Below are positions 17,421 to 25,865 of a stretch of 64,000 nucleotides of DNA, in pieces; position 1 is the first letter of the stretch, and every line of letters begins with the position of its first letter. Made by a program: the position numbers and the translations under genes. The DNA is taken from NCBI GenBank assembly GCA_016720745.1, contig JADKKA010000022.1, forward strand, positions 1,471,152-1,535,151. The letters are read 5' to 3'. Origin of the DNA: Chitinophagaceae bacterium. GTDB lineage: Bacteria; Bacteroidota; Bacteroidia; Chitinophagales; Chitinophagaceae. Under the pieces are notes generated by a model. That model was not told where the DNA came from, ran no database searches, and was given only the letters and a program-made list of their open reading frames with translations.

Positions 17421-18401
17421 TTATCTCGGAACATCCATACTCTGGATGATCTGTTTGATCACATCATCTTCTGTAATCCCTTCCATTTCCTTATCCGGCG
17501 TAAGAATGATCCGGTGTCGTAATACCGGTGGCGCAATAGCCAGGATATCTTCCGGTGTCACAAAATCCCTTCCCTGGATGGCCGCCATGGCTTTGGATGC
17601 ATTCATGATAGCAAGCGAGGCCCGGGGTGAAGCACCGAGATAAACCGATTTATTGTTACGGGTCTGATGAACCAGTTTCGCAATAAACTGCAATAGCCTT
17701 TCTTCTATCAGCAATGTTTTCACCTGCTGACGAAGGGCAACAATTTGCTGGGACGACAGAACCGGATGAATCATCTCCAGCGGAGATGCATTTCCCATGC
17801 GATGAAACTGACTGAGGATGGTCACTTCTTCAGACTCACTTGGATAGGGAACCGTAACCTTGAAGAGGAAACGATCGAGTTGGGCTTCGGGGAGCCGATA
17901 AGTTCCTTCCTGTTCTACCGGGTTCTGTGTAGCCAGTACCATAAAAGGAGTCGCCATCATGTAGGTCTTACCATCCACTGTGGCCTGCCTTTCTTCCATG
18001 ATTTCCAGCAGGGCCGATTGTGTTTTGGCCGGCGCCCGGTTGATCTCATCCACCAGTACGATATTACTGAACACAGGTCCTTTCTTGAATTCGAAACTCG
18101 CTTCTCTCGGATTAAACACAGGGGTACCCAATACATCAGAAGGCATCAGATCGGGGGTAAATTGTATTCTTGAAAAACCGGCGTCCACACTTTTGGCCAC
18201 CAGTTTAGCGGTCATGGTTTTGGCTACACCGGGTACCCCTTCAATCAGTACATGTCCGTCAGCGAGCAGGGCAGTAATGATCAGTCTGACCATTTCATCC
18301 TGTCCCACAATGATTTTCCTGATTTCATTGCGGATAGACATTACGGCCTGGTTCAGGGCAGTTAAATCAGTACGTTGCTGAAAAAGTGGTTGTTCTTCCA
18401 T
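17421..18401 (-). CDS. MoxR family AAA+ ATPase
   Basis: 326 residues, cytosolic. Walker A is GVPGVAKT (residues 55-62), Walker B LVDEINRAP (116-124), with sensor 1 in LATQNPVEQEG and the Arg-finger region in LPEAQLDRFLF. These are standard MoxR features. It lies between the DUF4350 gene (2 bp away) and the DUF58 gene and probably powers remodelling of an envelope protein or complex assembled from the products of this operon. Confidence 0.92.
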   Translation of the reverse strand: MEEQPLFQQRTDLTALNQAVMSIRNEIRKIIVGQDEMVRLIITALLADGHVLIEGVPGVAKTMTAKLVAKSVDAGFSRIQFTPDLMPSDVLGTPVFNPREASFEFKKGPVFSNIVLVDEINRAPAKTQSALLEIMEERQATVDGKTYMMATPFMVLATQNPVEQEGTYRLPEAQLDRFLFKVTVPYPSESEEVTILSQFHRMGNASPLEMIHPVLSSQQIVALRQQVKTLLIEERLLQFIAKLVHQTRNNKSVYLGASPRASLAIMNASKAMAAIQGRDFVTPEDILAIAPPVLRHRIILTPDKEMEGITEDDVIKQIIQSMDVPR

Positions 18402-18403
18402 GC

Positions 18404-19639
18404 TTATGCGTTTTTATAAAATGATTCCAGTTGTTGATGAAAAGCGGATACATCCGCGGCTGAAACTGCCGGGCTATCCTCTACATATTTAATAAATGAT
18501 ACGATTCCCCTGATTTCCTTTTCAGCGGCTCCTGTTTTGAATTGCAGCTGCTGAATAAAATTTTCATCCAGTGTACCGGTGGGCAGCTTATAACGGTTCC
18601 GGACATGCTCCAGAAAGTAAGTGCCCATTTTCCGGCAGAGATTCTTGTGATCGCTTCTGTCGTAATAAAGGCGGCCGATTGTTTTAACGAAATCCAGCGA
18701 ATCATTCCGTGGCTTTGTTACCACCGGGATGATCCTTTGCTTGCGCCGCATCTCCAGTATCAGGTAGAGCAGCAGGGTGAGGAAAGCCGTGATCAGTGCT
18801 GCTTTTAATCCGGGGTAACGGGACAATACCTTTAACCAGCTTGTTTTATTCCTTTCCTGCTCCTGGTTTCTTTTGTACATAAAATATTCGTCCCATACGA
18901 CCTTCTTCACATTCGCTGGAATCAGCGACATCACTTCTTCATAATATTCCATGTTCTGCCGGTGCAATAAAAAATAATTGCTGAAAGCCAGCGGGGCCAG
19001 GTGCAGGTATAAATGTCCTTTGCCTGCCTGGAACTGAACAAAATTGAGTGCCCCTTCCCCATCATATCCCAGTTTATATACTGTTTGTTCATTTACTCTT
19101 GTAAATGCCGCGTCATATTTCCGGCCGGGATAGGCAAAGTTCCTTGTAGTATTGAAATAAGGTTTACTCAGGCGCAGGGAAAGGCTGTCATCTTTTTGGG
19201 TTACCAGTGTATTGGATTCAAAATAATAAGGGATGTCCTTATCATTAATGGCACAGTTCAGTAAAGTAGCCGCCGCATCTGAAATTTCCCGGGTACTGAT
19301 AAAAACATCATTCCCATTTTCAACAAACCGGATGAGCTGACGCATTTCATATTCCTCCGGCATAAAACGGGGCGTAACAGCCATGAAAAACTGCTGACTG
19401 CTGTCTGCTGAAATTTCCTCCCAAAGCCCCGGCTCCCTCCGGTTGGTAACAATAGCGGCGGAGGGGAACATCCCTGAAAGCGAACGAAAAGCCACCCAGG
19501 TACCGTAAGGAATTTTGTCGTTTTTCCGAAAGCTCAAACGTTCATCCAGTTTTTTCTTGCGACCACTACCTGTAATCACGAGCGCGATCACGGCAACAGC
19601 CACAAAAATCAGGATGATATAAAGATTCGTTTTTTTCAA
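18404..19639 (-). CDS. DUF4350 domain membrane protein
   Basis: 411 residues. An N-terminal helix (about 5-24) anchors a periplasmic domain that runs to about residue 270 and matches DUF4350 (RFVENGNDVFISTREISDAA). A second helix, LKAALITAFLTLLLYLILEM, lies near residues 273-292, and a helical cytosolic tail follows. The gene is in the middle of the SpoIIM-DUF4129-DUF4350-MoxR-DUF58 operon with 2-bp gaps to both neighbours. Its biochemical role is unknown. Confidence 0.78.
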   Translation of the reverse strand: MKKTNLYIILIFVAVAVIALVITGSGRKKKLDERLSFRKNDKIPYGTWVAFRSLSGMFPSAAIVTNRREPGLWEEISADSSQQFFMAVTPRFMPEEYEMRQLIRFVENGNDVFISTREISDAAATLLNCAINDKDIPYYFESNTLVTQKDDSLSLRLSKPYFNTTRNFAYPGRKYDAAFTRVNEQTVYKLGYDGEGALNFVQFQAGKGHLYLHLAPLAFSNYFLLHRQNMEYYEEVMSLIPANVKKVVWDEYFMYKRNQEQERNKTSWLKVLSRYPGLKAALITAFLTLLLYLILEMRRKQRIIPVVTKPRNDSLDFVKTIGRLYYDRSDHKNLCRKMGTYFLEHVRNRYKLPTGTLDENFIQQLQFKTGAAEKEIRGIVSFIKYVEDSPAVSAADVSAFHQQLESFYKNA

Positions 19640-19641
19640 CC

Positions 19642-20487
19642 TTATAATTTCTTTTCAAACTGGTTAAACTCATTGGCAATAACCCGGTAAGTATCTTCCA
19701 CCACATCAAACTGTCCATACCAGCTGTATTCAAAATGCCGGGTCAGACGGAAAAATTCAGCATACCATGTTTTGGAGGAAAGCTCCATCAGGTAGTCGAG
19801 GTTGGTTTTTTCCTGTTTGTATTGAATCATGTTTTTATCAGACAGATTTCGAAGCAGTCGAAGGAAATGAATACGCACCGCCAAACGGTAATTACCCTGT
19901 GCAAGGGCCTTGTCAATTTCCTGCTGGTACTGGATCGCAAAAATATCTTCCGGCATTTCTTCCACCATCCCATCAATATTATTAACCGGCACATTCTTTT
20001 TTCTAAACAGGCCCACCTGGCTATCCATCAGGTACCACATAATGGCATAGGCAAAGCCGCCAACAATAATGATCCAGAGCAGGGTTTGTACCCAGGTTCG
20101 TTGCATAAATGGTACATAATCCAGGTCGGGTTTGGTGTTGGATTCCTTTTTTTCTTTTTCCTTTTTGATCTCCGCATTCGCATACCAGAAATCATCATCT
20201 TTTTTCAAGCCATCCGCATAACCAGATGCCAGTCTTCTTTTGTAAAGGACCAGGCTATCTTTTTCTTCAAGCGGGGTAAAATGCTCCGTTGATTTTTTTT
20301 CGTCCTCCTCCCCTTCTTCCTCATCCGTAAAATCTTCAGTAGAGGGAGGTTCTACAGTAACCCCCTCCTCAACGGTTGGGATCGTATCGCTGGAATTTTG
20401 AGCCTGTAAGGCGGATGCCAGCAATAAAAATGAGGCCAGCAGCAGGAGCCGGAAAAATCGGGAGCTATATTGGATATGCTTTTTCAA
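19642..20487 (-). CDS. DUF4129 domain membrane protein
   Basis: 281 residues: signal-like N-terminus (about 10-30), a very acidic stretch near residues 40-68 (many Glu/Asp), one membrane helix (TLLWIIIVGGFAYAIMWYL, about 136-154), then a cytosolic helical domain of ~120 residues matching DUF4129. Gaps to both neighbours in the operon are 2 bp. DUF4129 proteins often co-occur with transglutaminase or MoxR/DUF58 genes; no function is proven. Confidence 0.78.
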   Translation of the reverse strand: MKKHIQYSSRFFRLLLLASFLLLASALQAQNSSDTIPTVEEGVTVEPPSTEDFTDEEEGEEDEKKSTEHFTPLEEKDSLVLYKRRLASGYADGLKKDDDFWYANAEIKKEKEKKESNTKPDLDYVPFMQRTWVQTLLWIIIVGGFAYAIMWYLMDSQVGLFRKKNVPVNNIDGMVEEMPEDIFAIQYQQEIDKALAQGNYRLAVRIHFLRLLRNLSDKNMIQYKQEKTNLDYLMELSSKTWYAEFFRLTRHFEYSWYGQFDVVEDTYRVIANEFNQFEKKL

Positions 20488-20489
20488 CT

Positions 20490-21458
20490 TTAAATTTCTT
20501 CTTCGTTGATCAGGTGCCGGCTTCTTCTGCCGAGCCGGATAGGATAAACAACAAAATACCAGATCACAAATAAAAGGGACAGTACTACCACCAGCGTGGT
20601 GATTACAGCGGCATCATTATATAACCTGGTGACATAAGCTTCAAAAAAAGCGGCCATGGCAGAAACGGGTAGCAGTCCGATCATGATCTTCACACCATCC
20701 TTGGCCCCCTGCTTCAGGGAGTCCAGCCGACGGATGGTGCCGGGAAATAAATAGCTTTTACCCAGTATAAATCCAGCGCTAGCAGATAGAATCAGTGCTG
20801 TCATCTCCAAAGTACCGTGTACAAAAACAACGAGCCAGAAATCCAGTCCCAGCCCATGCTGGTAAAACAAATAATCAAAAGTACCTACCATGATGGCATT
20901 GTTCCCTTCGATATACAGACTGGGGGCGCCGGCAAAAATGCCGGATACAAAAATCAGCATATCCACTTTAATATTGTGGATCATCAGTCCCATGAAATTA
21001 TAAAACGGAGTGCCTCCTTCATATACGCCAAATGGATTGCCCCGGGCAATATTTTCCTGTGTCATATCCACATAGCTATCACCCAGAATACTCCGAACGA
21101 TTTCTTCATCCTGCATGGAAGTGAAAAAACCGATGGAGAAAAAAATCAGGAAGATGGCAAAGGAAAAAAGGGCCACCCTGTGGTGTTTACGGATAGTGAG
21201 TGGAAGATCATATTTCCAGTAATGGACAATCCGGTTGGATTCCTCTTTTTTATTCCGGTAGATATCCAGAAAAACTTTTGAAGCCTGTGAATTGATATAC
21301 TGGGTTACTTTTCCGGCAGGGTAAAAGGTTTTGGCATAAGCCAGGTCATTCACCAGCTGGGTGAAATCCGATGCCATTTCATCCGGATCAGCGGATGGGG
21401 TTTGCTGGATACGGAGCCAGCGGTCTTTGTTTTTCTTGATAAAAAGGGCCTCTCTCAA
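20490..21458 (-). CDS. SpoIIM-like (DUF95) integral membrane protein, first gene of the operon
   Basis: 322 residues with a helical N-terminal ~95 residues and five or six membrane helices after it. FGVYEGGTPFYNFMGLMIHN and VVFVHGTLEMTALILSASAG are typical of stage II sporulation protein M homologues, which occur widely in non-sporulating bacteria. The start codon is TTG 21458; the resulting MREALFIKKNKDRWLR fits the expected N-terminus, and no ATG is available in frame. A divergent RDD gene is 99 bp away. Confidence 0.82.
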   Translation of the reverse strand: MREALFIKKNKDRWLRIQQTPSADPDEMASDFTQLVNDLAYAKTFYPAGKVTQYINSQASKVFLDIYRNKKEESNRIVHYWKYDLPLTIRKHHRVALFSFAIFLIFFSIGFFTSMQDEEIVRSILGDSYVDMTQENIARGNPFGVYEGGTPFYNFMGLMIHNIKVDMLIFVSGIFAGAPSLYIEGNNAIMVGTFDYLFYQHGLGLDFWLVVFVHGTLEMTALILSASAGFILGKSYLFPGTIRRLDSLKQGAKDGVKIMIGLLPVSAMAAFFEAYVTRLYNDAAVITTLVVVLSLLFVIWYFVVYPIRLGRRSRHLINEEEI

Positions 21459-21557
21459 TTCGGGAGCATTTGATTTGTAAAATAAGTATTTTATGCATTG
21501 AAATACCTTCTTTTATAAAGAAGAAATACGTTAATTTTCCAACTCATTCCCCTTTCT

Positions 21558-22349
21558 ATGGGTGCCATCAAAGTACCAACCAATTTCAATATCGAGCTGG
21601 AATTCGAAGTACCCGAATTCTTCAAACGGCTGCTGGCGCTCGTGATAGACATGGTTGTACAATATTTCTATATCCGTATTGCCATCGAAATCTATAAATC
21701 CATCGGCAGCAGCGATGATCCTATTGGCGGAATCGGGCTGACCCTCTTCCTGCCCGTCATGGTTTACCACCTGATGCTCGAAATCACCCTGAACGGGCAA
21801 AGTATCGGAAAAAAGATAATGGGGCTTCGGGTAGTAGACGAACTGGGCGGCAAACCCTCCATCAGCCAGTTCCTGATCCGGTGGCTGCTTCGCGTATCCG
21901 ATCTCTGGATCGTGATCCTGCTGCTGATCGTTTTCAGCGGGATGGCAGGGGCCAACACAGAACAGCTTTTTATTGTGTTGCTGGGCCTGGCCTTTCTTAC
22001 AACAGATATTGTGCTGGTGGTAGCCTCCCGCAAGGGGCAGCGTATCGGGGATATCCTGGCCAAAACCATTATCATCAGCGTCAGAACCCGGGGGAATATT
22101 GAAGAAACCGTATTTCAGGAAGTGGCTGATAATTATGTTCCCTCCTTCCATCAGATCATGCAACTGAGTGATAAGGATATTAATGCTATCAAAAGTATTC
22201 TTGAAACAGCCCGAAAAAAAGGGGATTACAATATGGCGGAGGCCGCAGCGGCCAAAATCAAATCTCACCTGAAAATTGAATCAGGTATGCCCGCATTCGA
22301 TTTCCTGGATGTATTGCTGAAAGATTACAATTACCTCTCTACAAAATAA
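21558..22349 (+). CDS. RDD family membrane protein
   Basis: 263 residues. The N-terminal ~170 residues contain the RDD domain: FKRLLALVIDMVVQYFYI (with the Arg...Asp pair) and NGQSIGKKIMGLRVVDE before a pair of further helices. The C-terminal ~90 residues are a soluble helical extension. It is transcribed divergently from the SpoIIM operon, an arrangement that suggests it belongs to the same functional unit. Confidence 0.85.
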   Translation: MGAIKVPTNFNIELEFEVPEFFKRLLALVIDMVVQYFYIRIAIEIYKSIGSSDDPIGGIGLTLFLPVMVYHLMLEITLNGQSIGKKIMGLRVVDELGGKPSISQFLIRWLLRVSDLWIVILLLIVFSGMAGANTEQLFIVLLGLAFLTTDIVLVVASRKGQRIGDILAKTIIISVRTRGNIEETVFQEVADNYVPSFHQIMQLSDKDINAIKSILETARKKGDYNMAEAAAAKIKSHLKIESGMPAFDFLDVLLKDYNYLSTK

Positions 22350-22367
22350 AGAATCCCGGAATTGTTA

Positions 22368-22488
22368 CACTGAGCCTGTCGAAGTGGAGCCTGTCGAAGT
22401 GGGTTCAAAGCGGGTCTGTCAAAGCTTTACTATAAATGCAAGTATTTCTGTCACATTAAGCTTGTCGAAATGTGTCAGAAATACTTGC
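22368..22488. repeat. Two hairpins of the (A/G)AGCyTGTCGA-loop family
   Basis: The first hairpin, 22368-22386, has stem CACT/AGTG around the 11-nt loop GAGCCTGTCGA. A second loop-plus-right-arm copy follows directly at 22387-22401. The third, 22438-22488, has 20-bp arms with one mismatch around the loop AAGCTTGTCGA. A further member with another stem is at 62276-62298. Stems differ between copies yet stay complementary, and the loop is nearly constant. Confidence 0.8.
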
Positions 22489-22529
22489 GACTGAGATACT
22501 AACAGGGTTCAATTTTCCTGAACAGAAAA

Positions 22530-22976
22530 TTAACCCAGACTTCCTAAAATACCCAGTAAAACAAATAACAGTAAGATGATGATGATCACAGCCCAGAATG
22601 CAAAGTAATTCCTTGCGTTGGCAAATCCGGAACTCAAAGCAGCCTGGTCATTCGATCTGAGGGCCGCATTGATTTTCCCACCTGTATTGATGGCGAAAAT
22701 GGAAGTGACGATAAAGATCAGGCCTAACACAAGATACCCGATCAACCCGTAATTCCCGATCGCGGTGGCAGAGATTCCGCCACTACGATAACTCCGGTAT
22801 CCACCATACTGACTCATAGCCTGTTGTACCATGATACCCGCTAATATAAAAAGGATTCCAAGGATCATACCTACCCAGCCCAGTACTTTAGACCAGGAAG
22901 CCATGCTGCGGAGTGTATAACTGTTTTGCGCATCCAGATTCAGAGAGAATAATGATGTGTTTTGATTTTGTTCCAT
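22530..22976 (-). CDS. DUF5362-like small membrane protein (paralogue 1)
   Basis: 148 residues with a polar N-terminus, then four hydrophobic helices (LGWVGMILGILFILAGIMV, GLIGYLVLGLIFIVTSIFA and a long C-terminal one). The Ser/Leu-rich start (SLFSLNLDAQNSYTLRSMASW) resembles those of the next two genes. Function unknown. It is the last gene of a three-gene tandem. Confidence 0.6.
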   Translation of the reverse strand: MEQNQNTSLFSLNLDAQNSYTLRSMASWSKVLGWVGMILGILFILAGIMVQQAMSQYGGYRSYRSGGISATAIGNYGLIGYLVLGLIFIVTSIFAINTGGKINAALRSNDQAALSSGFANARNYFAFWAVIIIILLLFVLLGILGSLG

Positions 22977-23019
22977 ATTGGTTTGGTTTTGATGTATTTG
23001 ATATAAGTAAAAAATATTT

Positions 23020-23466
23020 TTAGCTTTGACCGATGATAGCCAGTAATCCCAGCAGGATAAAGATAATGGCTATAATGAGCACAATCCCTATGATCCGGAA
23101 ATAAACGGAAAGTCCCGACAAACCTTCGCTGATCAGGTAAGTTTCATTTGTCTCTAATCCCTGTTTGGTTTTTTTGGAAAACTTCAGCAGGAATACAAAC
23201 AGCAGCACCCCAATCACAAAACTGATCATAGCAGAAATCAATCCCCCGCCCATCGACGGCTCACTGATTCCATACTCCGTATACTGCCGGTATATGGCCT
23301 GCATTTTGGCTCTTTGAACAAAGAAATTCACCATACCCAGTATACTGCTCGCAAAAGAAATCAGGGCGGCCATTCCAGCCCAGTTGGCTGCACCCTGCAA
23401 ACTGTTTTTCAGTTCTTCGTCATACTGAAATTCAAAAAGCGAACTATCTGCCTGACTGTTTTCCAT
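23020..23466 (-). CDS. DUF5362-like small membrane protein (paralogue 2)
   Basis: 148 residues, same layout as the flanking genes: acidic start (SSLFEFQYDEELKNSLQGAA), then four hydrophobic helices. NETYLISEGLSGLSVYFRIIGI corresponds to the LLAEGFRSMRVYFVIS segment in paralogue 3. The gaps are 43 bp to the downstream gene and 13 bp to the upstream one, so one transcript is likely. Confidence 0.6.
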   Translation of the reverse strand: MENSQADSSLFEFQYDEELKNSLQGAANWAGMAALISFASSILGMVNFFVQRAKMQAIYRQYTEYGISEPSMGGGLISAMISFVIGVLLFVFLLKFSKKTKQGLETNETYLISEGLSGLSVYFRIIGIVLIIAIIFILLGLLAIIGQS

Positions 23467-23479
23467 CTGACTATATAAT

Positions 23480-23905
23480 TTATATCATTTCAGTGATCAC
23501 AGAAATGATACTGAGTAATGAAATAATAAAACTGATTACAAAATAAACCCGCATGGACCTGAAGCCCTCTGCCAGCAGGGCCGAACTACGAGATTCCAGT
23601 CCCCTGTTCAGCAGGCTGGCAGATCTTAGTAAAAAATAAAGCCATCCGCAAATTAAGAGCACGACCACCACCAATACCCCAATCAGCATCCCTGCTTCTT
23701 CCTGACTGACCCCGATCTTCAACATGGTTGTAAACACCTGAATAATCTGTGGCCCGTATGCCAGGGCAAAAATCAATGCAATGGCGCCAATGATGATACC
23801 TGAAACAGCAATAAACTTAGCCCACTTGCTAACCGAAAGCAGGCTTTGCTGTGACGAATCATCCATTTGCATATCAAACAGTGAATGTTCCTGTTGCGTA
23901 TCCAT
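23480..23905 (-). CDS. DUF5362-like small membrane protein (paralogue 3)
   Basis: 141 residues from ATG 23905 (MDTQQEHSLFDMQMDDSSQQ). An in-frame extension to 24187 would run back through the proS terminator and into proS, so it is rejected. The helices are arranged as in the two genes below it. An imperfect -7 box (TATATTTA on the minus strand) lies about 20 bp upstream. Confidence 0.6.
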   Translation of the reverse strand: MDTQQEHSLFDMQMDDSSQQSLLSVSKWAKFIAVSGIIIGAIALIFALAYGPQIIQVFTTMLKIGVSQEEAGMLIGVLVVVVLLICGWLYFLLRSASLLNRGLESRSSALLAEGFRSMRVYFVISFIISLLSIISVITEMI

Positions 23906-23954
23906 TTTTCCATTATTTATGTCCCCTAAATATAGAAAAATAATACACCCGTCA

Positions 23955-23982
23955 AACAAAAAAGCCCGGCGAACCGGGCTTG
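23955..23982 (-). terminator. Terminator after proS
   Basis: AAGCCCGG and CCGGGCTT flank a 4-nt loop; on the minus strand this is followed by a T run. It lies 24 bp after the proS stop codon. Confidence 0.85.
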
Positions 23983-24005
23983 TATTATCAGAAGATATAA
24001 ACCAA

Positions 24006-25481
24006 TTAATAGGCGCGTGCAAAAAGTACCCGTTGAGTAGAGGGTGCGCCTGACAAAATACAGGTACCTTCTTCTTTTGTATTCTGCAACGGGATACAGC
24101 GGATGGTTGCCTTTGTTTTTTCCTTGATAGCTTCTTCAGTTTCAGCCGTTCCATCCCAGTGTGCGGCAATAAACCCTCCCTTCTCATCCAATAATCTTAC
24201 AAATTCATCCCAGGTATCTGCCGGGGTGATTCTTTCATCACGGAATGCTTTTGCTTTGTTATACATATAAACCTGAATGTCCTCGAGTAATTGCGCTACG
24301 TAGCCGGAGATGCCTTCCAGTTTCACCACATTTTTTTCTTTGGTGTCACGGCGTGCTACTTCCACCACTCCCTGTTCCAGGTCACGGGCACCAATCGCCA
24401 GTCTTACCGGTACACCTTTTAATTCATATTCGGCAAATTTCCATCCTGGTCTGGCATTATCATTATCATCATATTTCACACGGATCCCCAGCGCTTTCAA
24501 TTCATCAGTGATCGCTTTTACTTTATCATCAATCATTTTTTTCTGGTCTTCCCCCTTGTAAATAGGAACAATCACTACCTGCCATGGAGCAATCCTTGGC
24601 GGCAGGATCAGACCACTGTCATCACTATGCGCCATCACCAATGCCCCGACCAGGCGGGTACTCACTCCCCAACTGGTGGCCCACACATATTCCAGCTGAT
24701 TTTCTTTGTTGGAAAATTTCACATCAAAGGCTTTGGCAAAATTTTGTCCCAGGAAATGGGAAGTACCTGCCTGCAACGCTTTACCATCCTGCATCATGGC
24801 TTCGATACAATAGGTTTCTTCTGCTCCGGCAAATCTTTCACTTGCTGTTTTTACTCCACGGATCACCGGAACAGCCATGAACTCTTCCGCAAATGTGGCA
24901 TAGACTTCCAGCATTTTTTCTGCTTCGATAATGGCTTCTTCACGGGTAGCATGGGCCGTATGCCCTTCCTGCCAGAGAAATTCAGCCGTACGAAGGAAAA
25001 GCCGGGTGCGCATTTCCCAGCGAACCACATTGGCCCACTGGTTGATGAGCAATGGCAGGTCACGGTGCGACTGTATCCAATCCTTATAGGTATTCCATAT
25101 AATTGTTTCTGAAGTAGGTCTTACAATCAGTTCCTCTTCCAGTTTGGCTTCGGGATCCACCACCAGTCCGGCCCCACCCGGATCATTCTTTAACCGGTAA
25201 TGGGTGACTACCGCACATTCCTTGGCAAAGCCTTCCACATGGGCCGCTTCTTTGCTCAGGAAACTCTTGGGTATAAAAAGCGGGAAATAGGCATTCACAT
25301 GCCCGGTATCCTTGAACATTTTATCCAGTGCATCACGCATATTTTCCCAGAGGGCAAAGCCATAGGGTTTGATCACCATACAGCCTCTCACCGCTGAATA
25401 ATCAGCCAGGCCGCCTTTTAATACCAGGTCATTGTACCATTGCGAATAATCTGCTGCTCTTGATGTGATTTCTTTACTCAT
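24006..25481 (-). CDS. proS: Proline-tRNA ligase (archaeal/eukaryotic-type, short form)
   Basis: 491 residues. This class II enzyme attaches proline to tRNA-Pro. [20 protein letters not shown] and [20 protein letters not shown] carry motif 2, and [20 protein letters not shown] is the motif 3 / start of the anticodon-binding domain. There is no insertion-type editing domain, so it is the short ProS architecture found in many Bacteroidota. The C-terminus [18 protein letters not shown] is characteristic. A terminator follows. Confidence 0.95.
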   Translation of the reverse strand: MSKEITSRAADYSQWYNDLVLKGGLADYSAVRGCMVIKPYGFALWENMRDALDKMFKDTGHVNAYFPLFIPKSFLSKEAAHVEGFAKECAVVTHYRLKNDPGGAGLVVDPEAKLEEELIVRPTSETIIWNTYKDWIQSHRDLPLLINQWANVVRWEMRTRLFLRTAEFLWQEGHTAHATREEAIIEAEKMLEVYATFAEEFMAVPVIRGVKTASERFAGAEETYCIEAMMQDGKALQAGTSHFLGQNFAKAFDVKFSNKENQLEYVWATSWGVSTRLVGALVMAHSDDSGLILPPRIAPWQVVIVPIYKGEDQKKMIDDKVKAITDELKALGIRVKYDDNDNARPGWKFAEYELKGVPVRLAIGARDLEQGVVEVARRDTKEKNVVKLEGISGYVAQLLEDIQVYMYNKAKAFRDERITPADTWDEFVRLLDEKGGFIAAHWDGTAETEEAIKEKTKATIRCIPLQNTKEEGTCILSGAPSTQRVLFARAY

Positions 25482-25865
25482 AACATTTGGGTATTGGGAA
25501 TTGGGTATTGGGAATTAGATATTAGTTATTTGGTATTGCCTGTCCGCCGTAGCCCTAGCGAAGGCGGAATATAAGGATATTGCTTGCCCGCTGTAGCCTT
25601 GGCGAAAGCGGGAGATATTGATACTCTATTCATCATTCTTAATTCATAATTCTCAACTCGTTATTCATTCAAGGCTTCCGGTGCGTAGTTCCCGACTCTT
25701 GACTCACGACTCCCGACTTTTCTTCTTTACCATTTAATTAACAACTTGCATGACAATAATTTGACAAAGCCATTTAAACTTTGTGCCGGTTACGCAAACG
25801 ATTGACTAAATGTAAAAGACGCACAAAAGTAGTAACTTCACCTTTAACCCGACAAACCATTTGCC
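25482..25865. repeat. Repeat-rich gap between proS and the lipoprotein gene
   Basis: 384 bp without a gene. It has a TATTGGGAATTGGG phrase array near 25492-25535, two hairpins with the GTAGCCyTrGCGAA loop (25543-25568 stem TCCGCC/GGCGGA; 25587-25612 stem CCCGCT/AGCGGG) and a run of GACTCACGACTCCCGACT type near 25692-25720. The last ~120 bp before the plus-strand gene have no recognisable promoter. Confidence 0.75.

Noticed and set aside
21531..22268. Long minus-strand open frame (~245 codons) opposite the RDD gene
   Set aside because: It is antisense to a well-supported membrane-protein gene, is very His/Gln/Asp-rich and shows no domain; it reflects the composition of the other strand.
23906..24187. 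N-terminal extension of DUF5362-like paralogue 3
   Set aside because: It would run through the proS terminator into the proS coding region.
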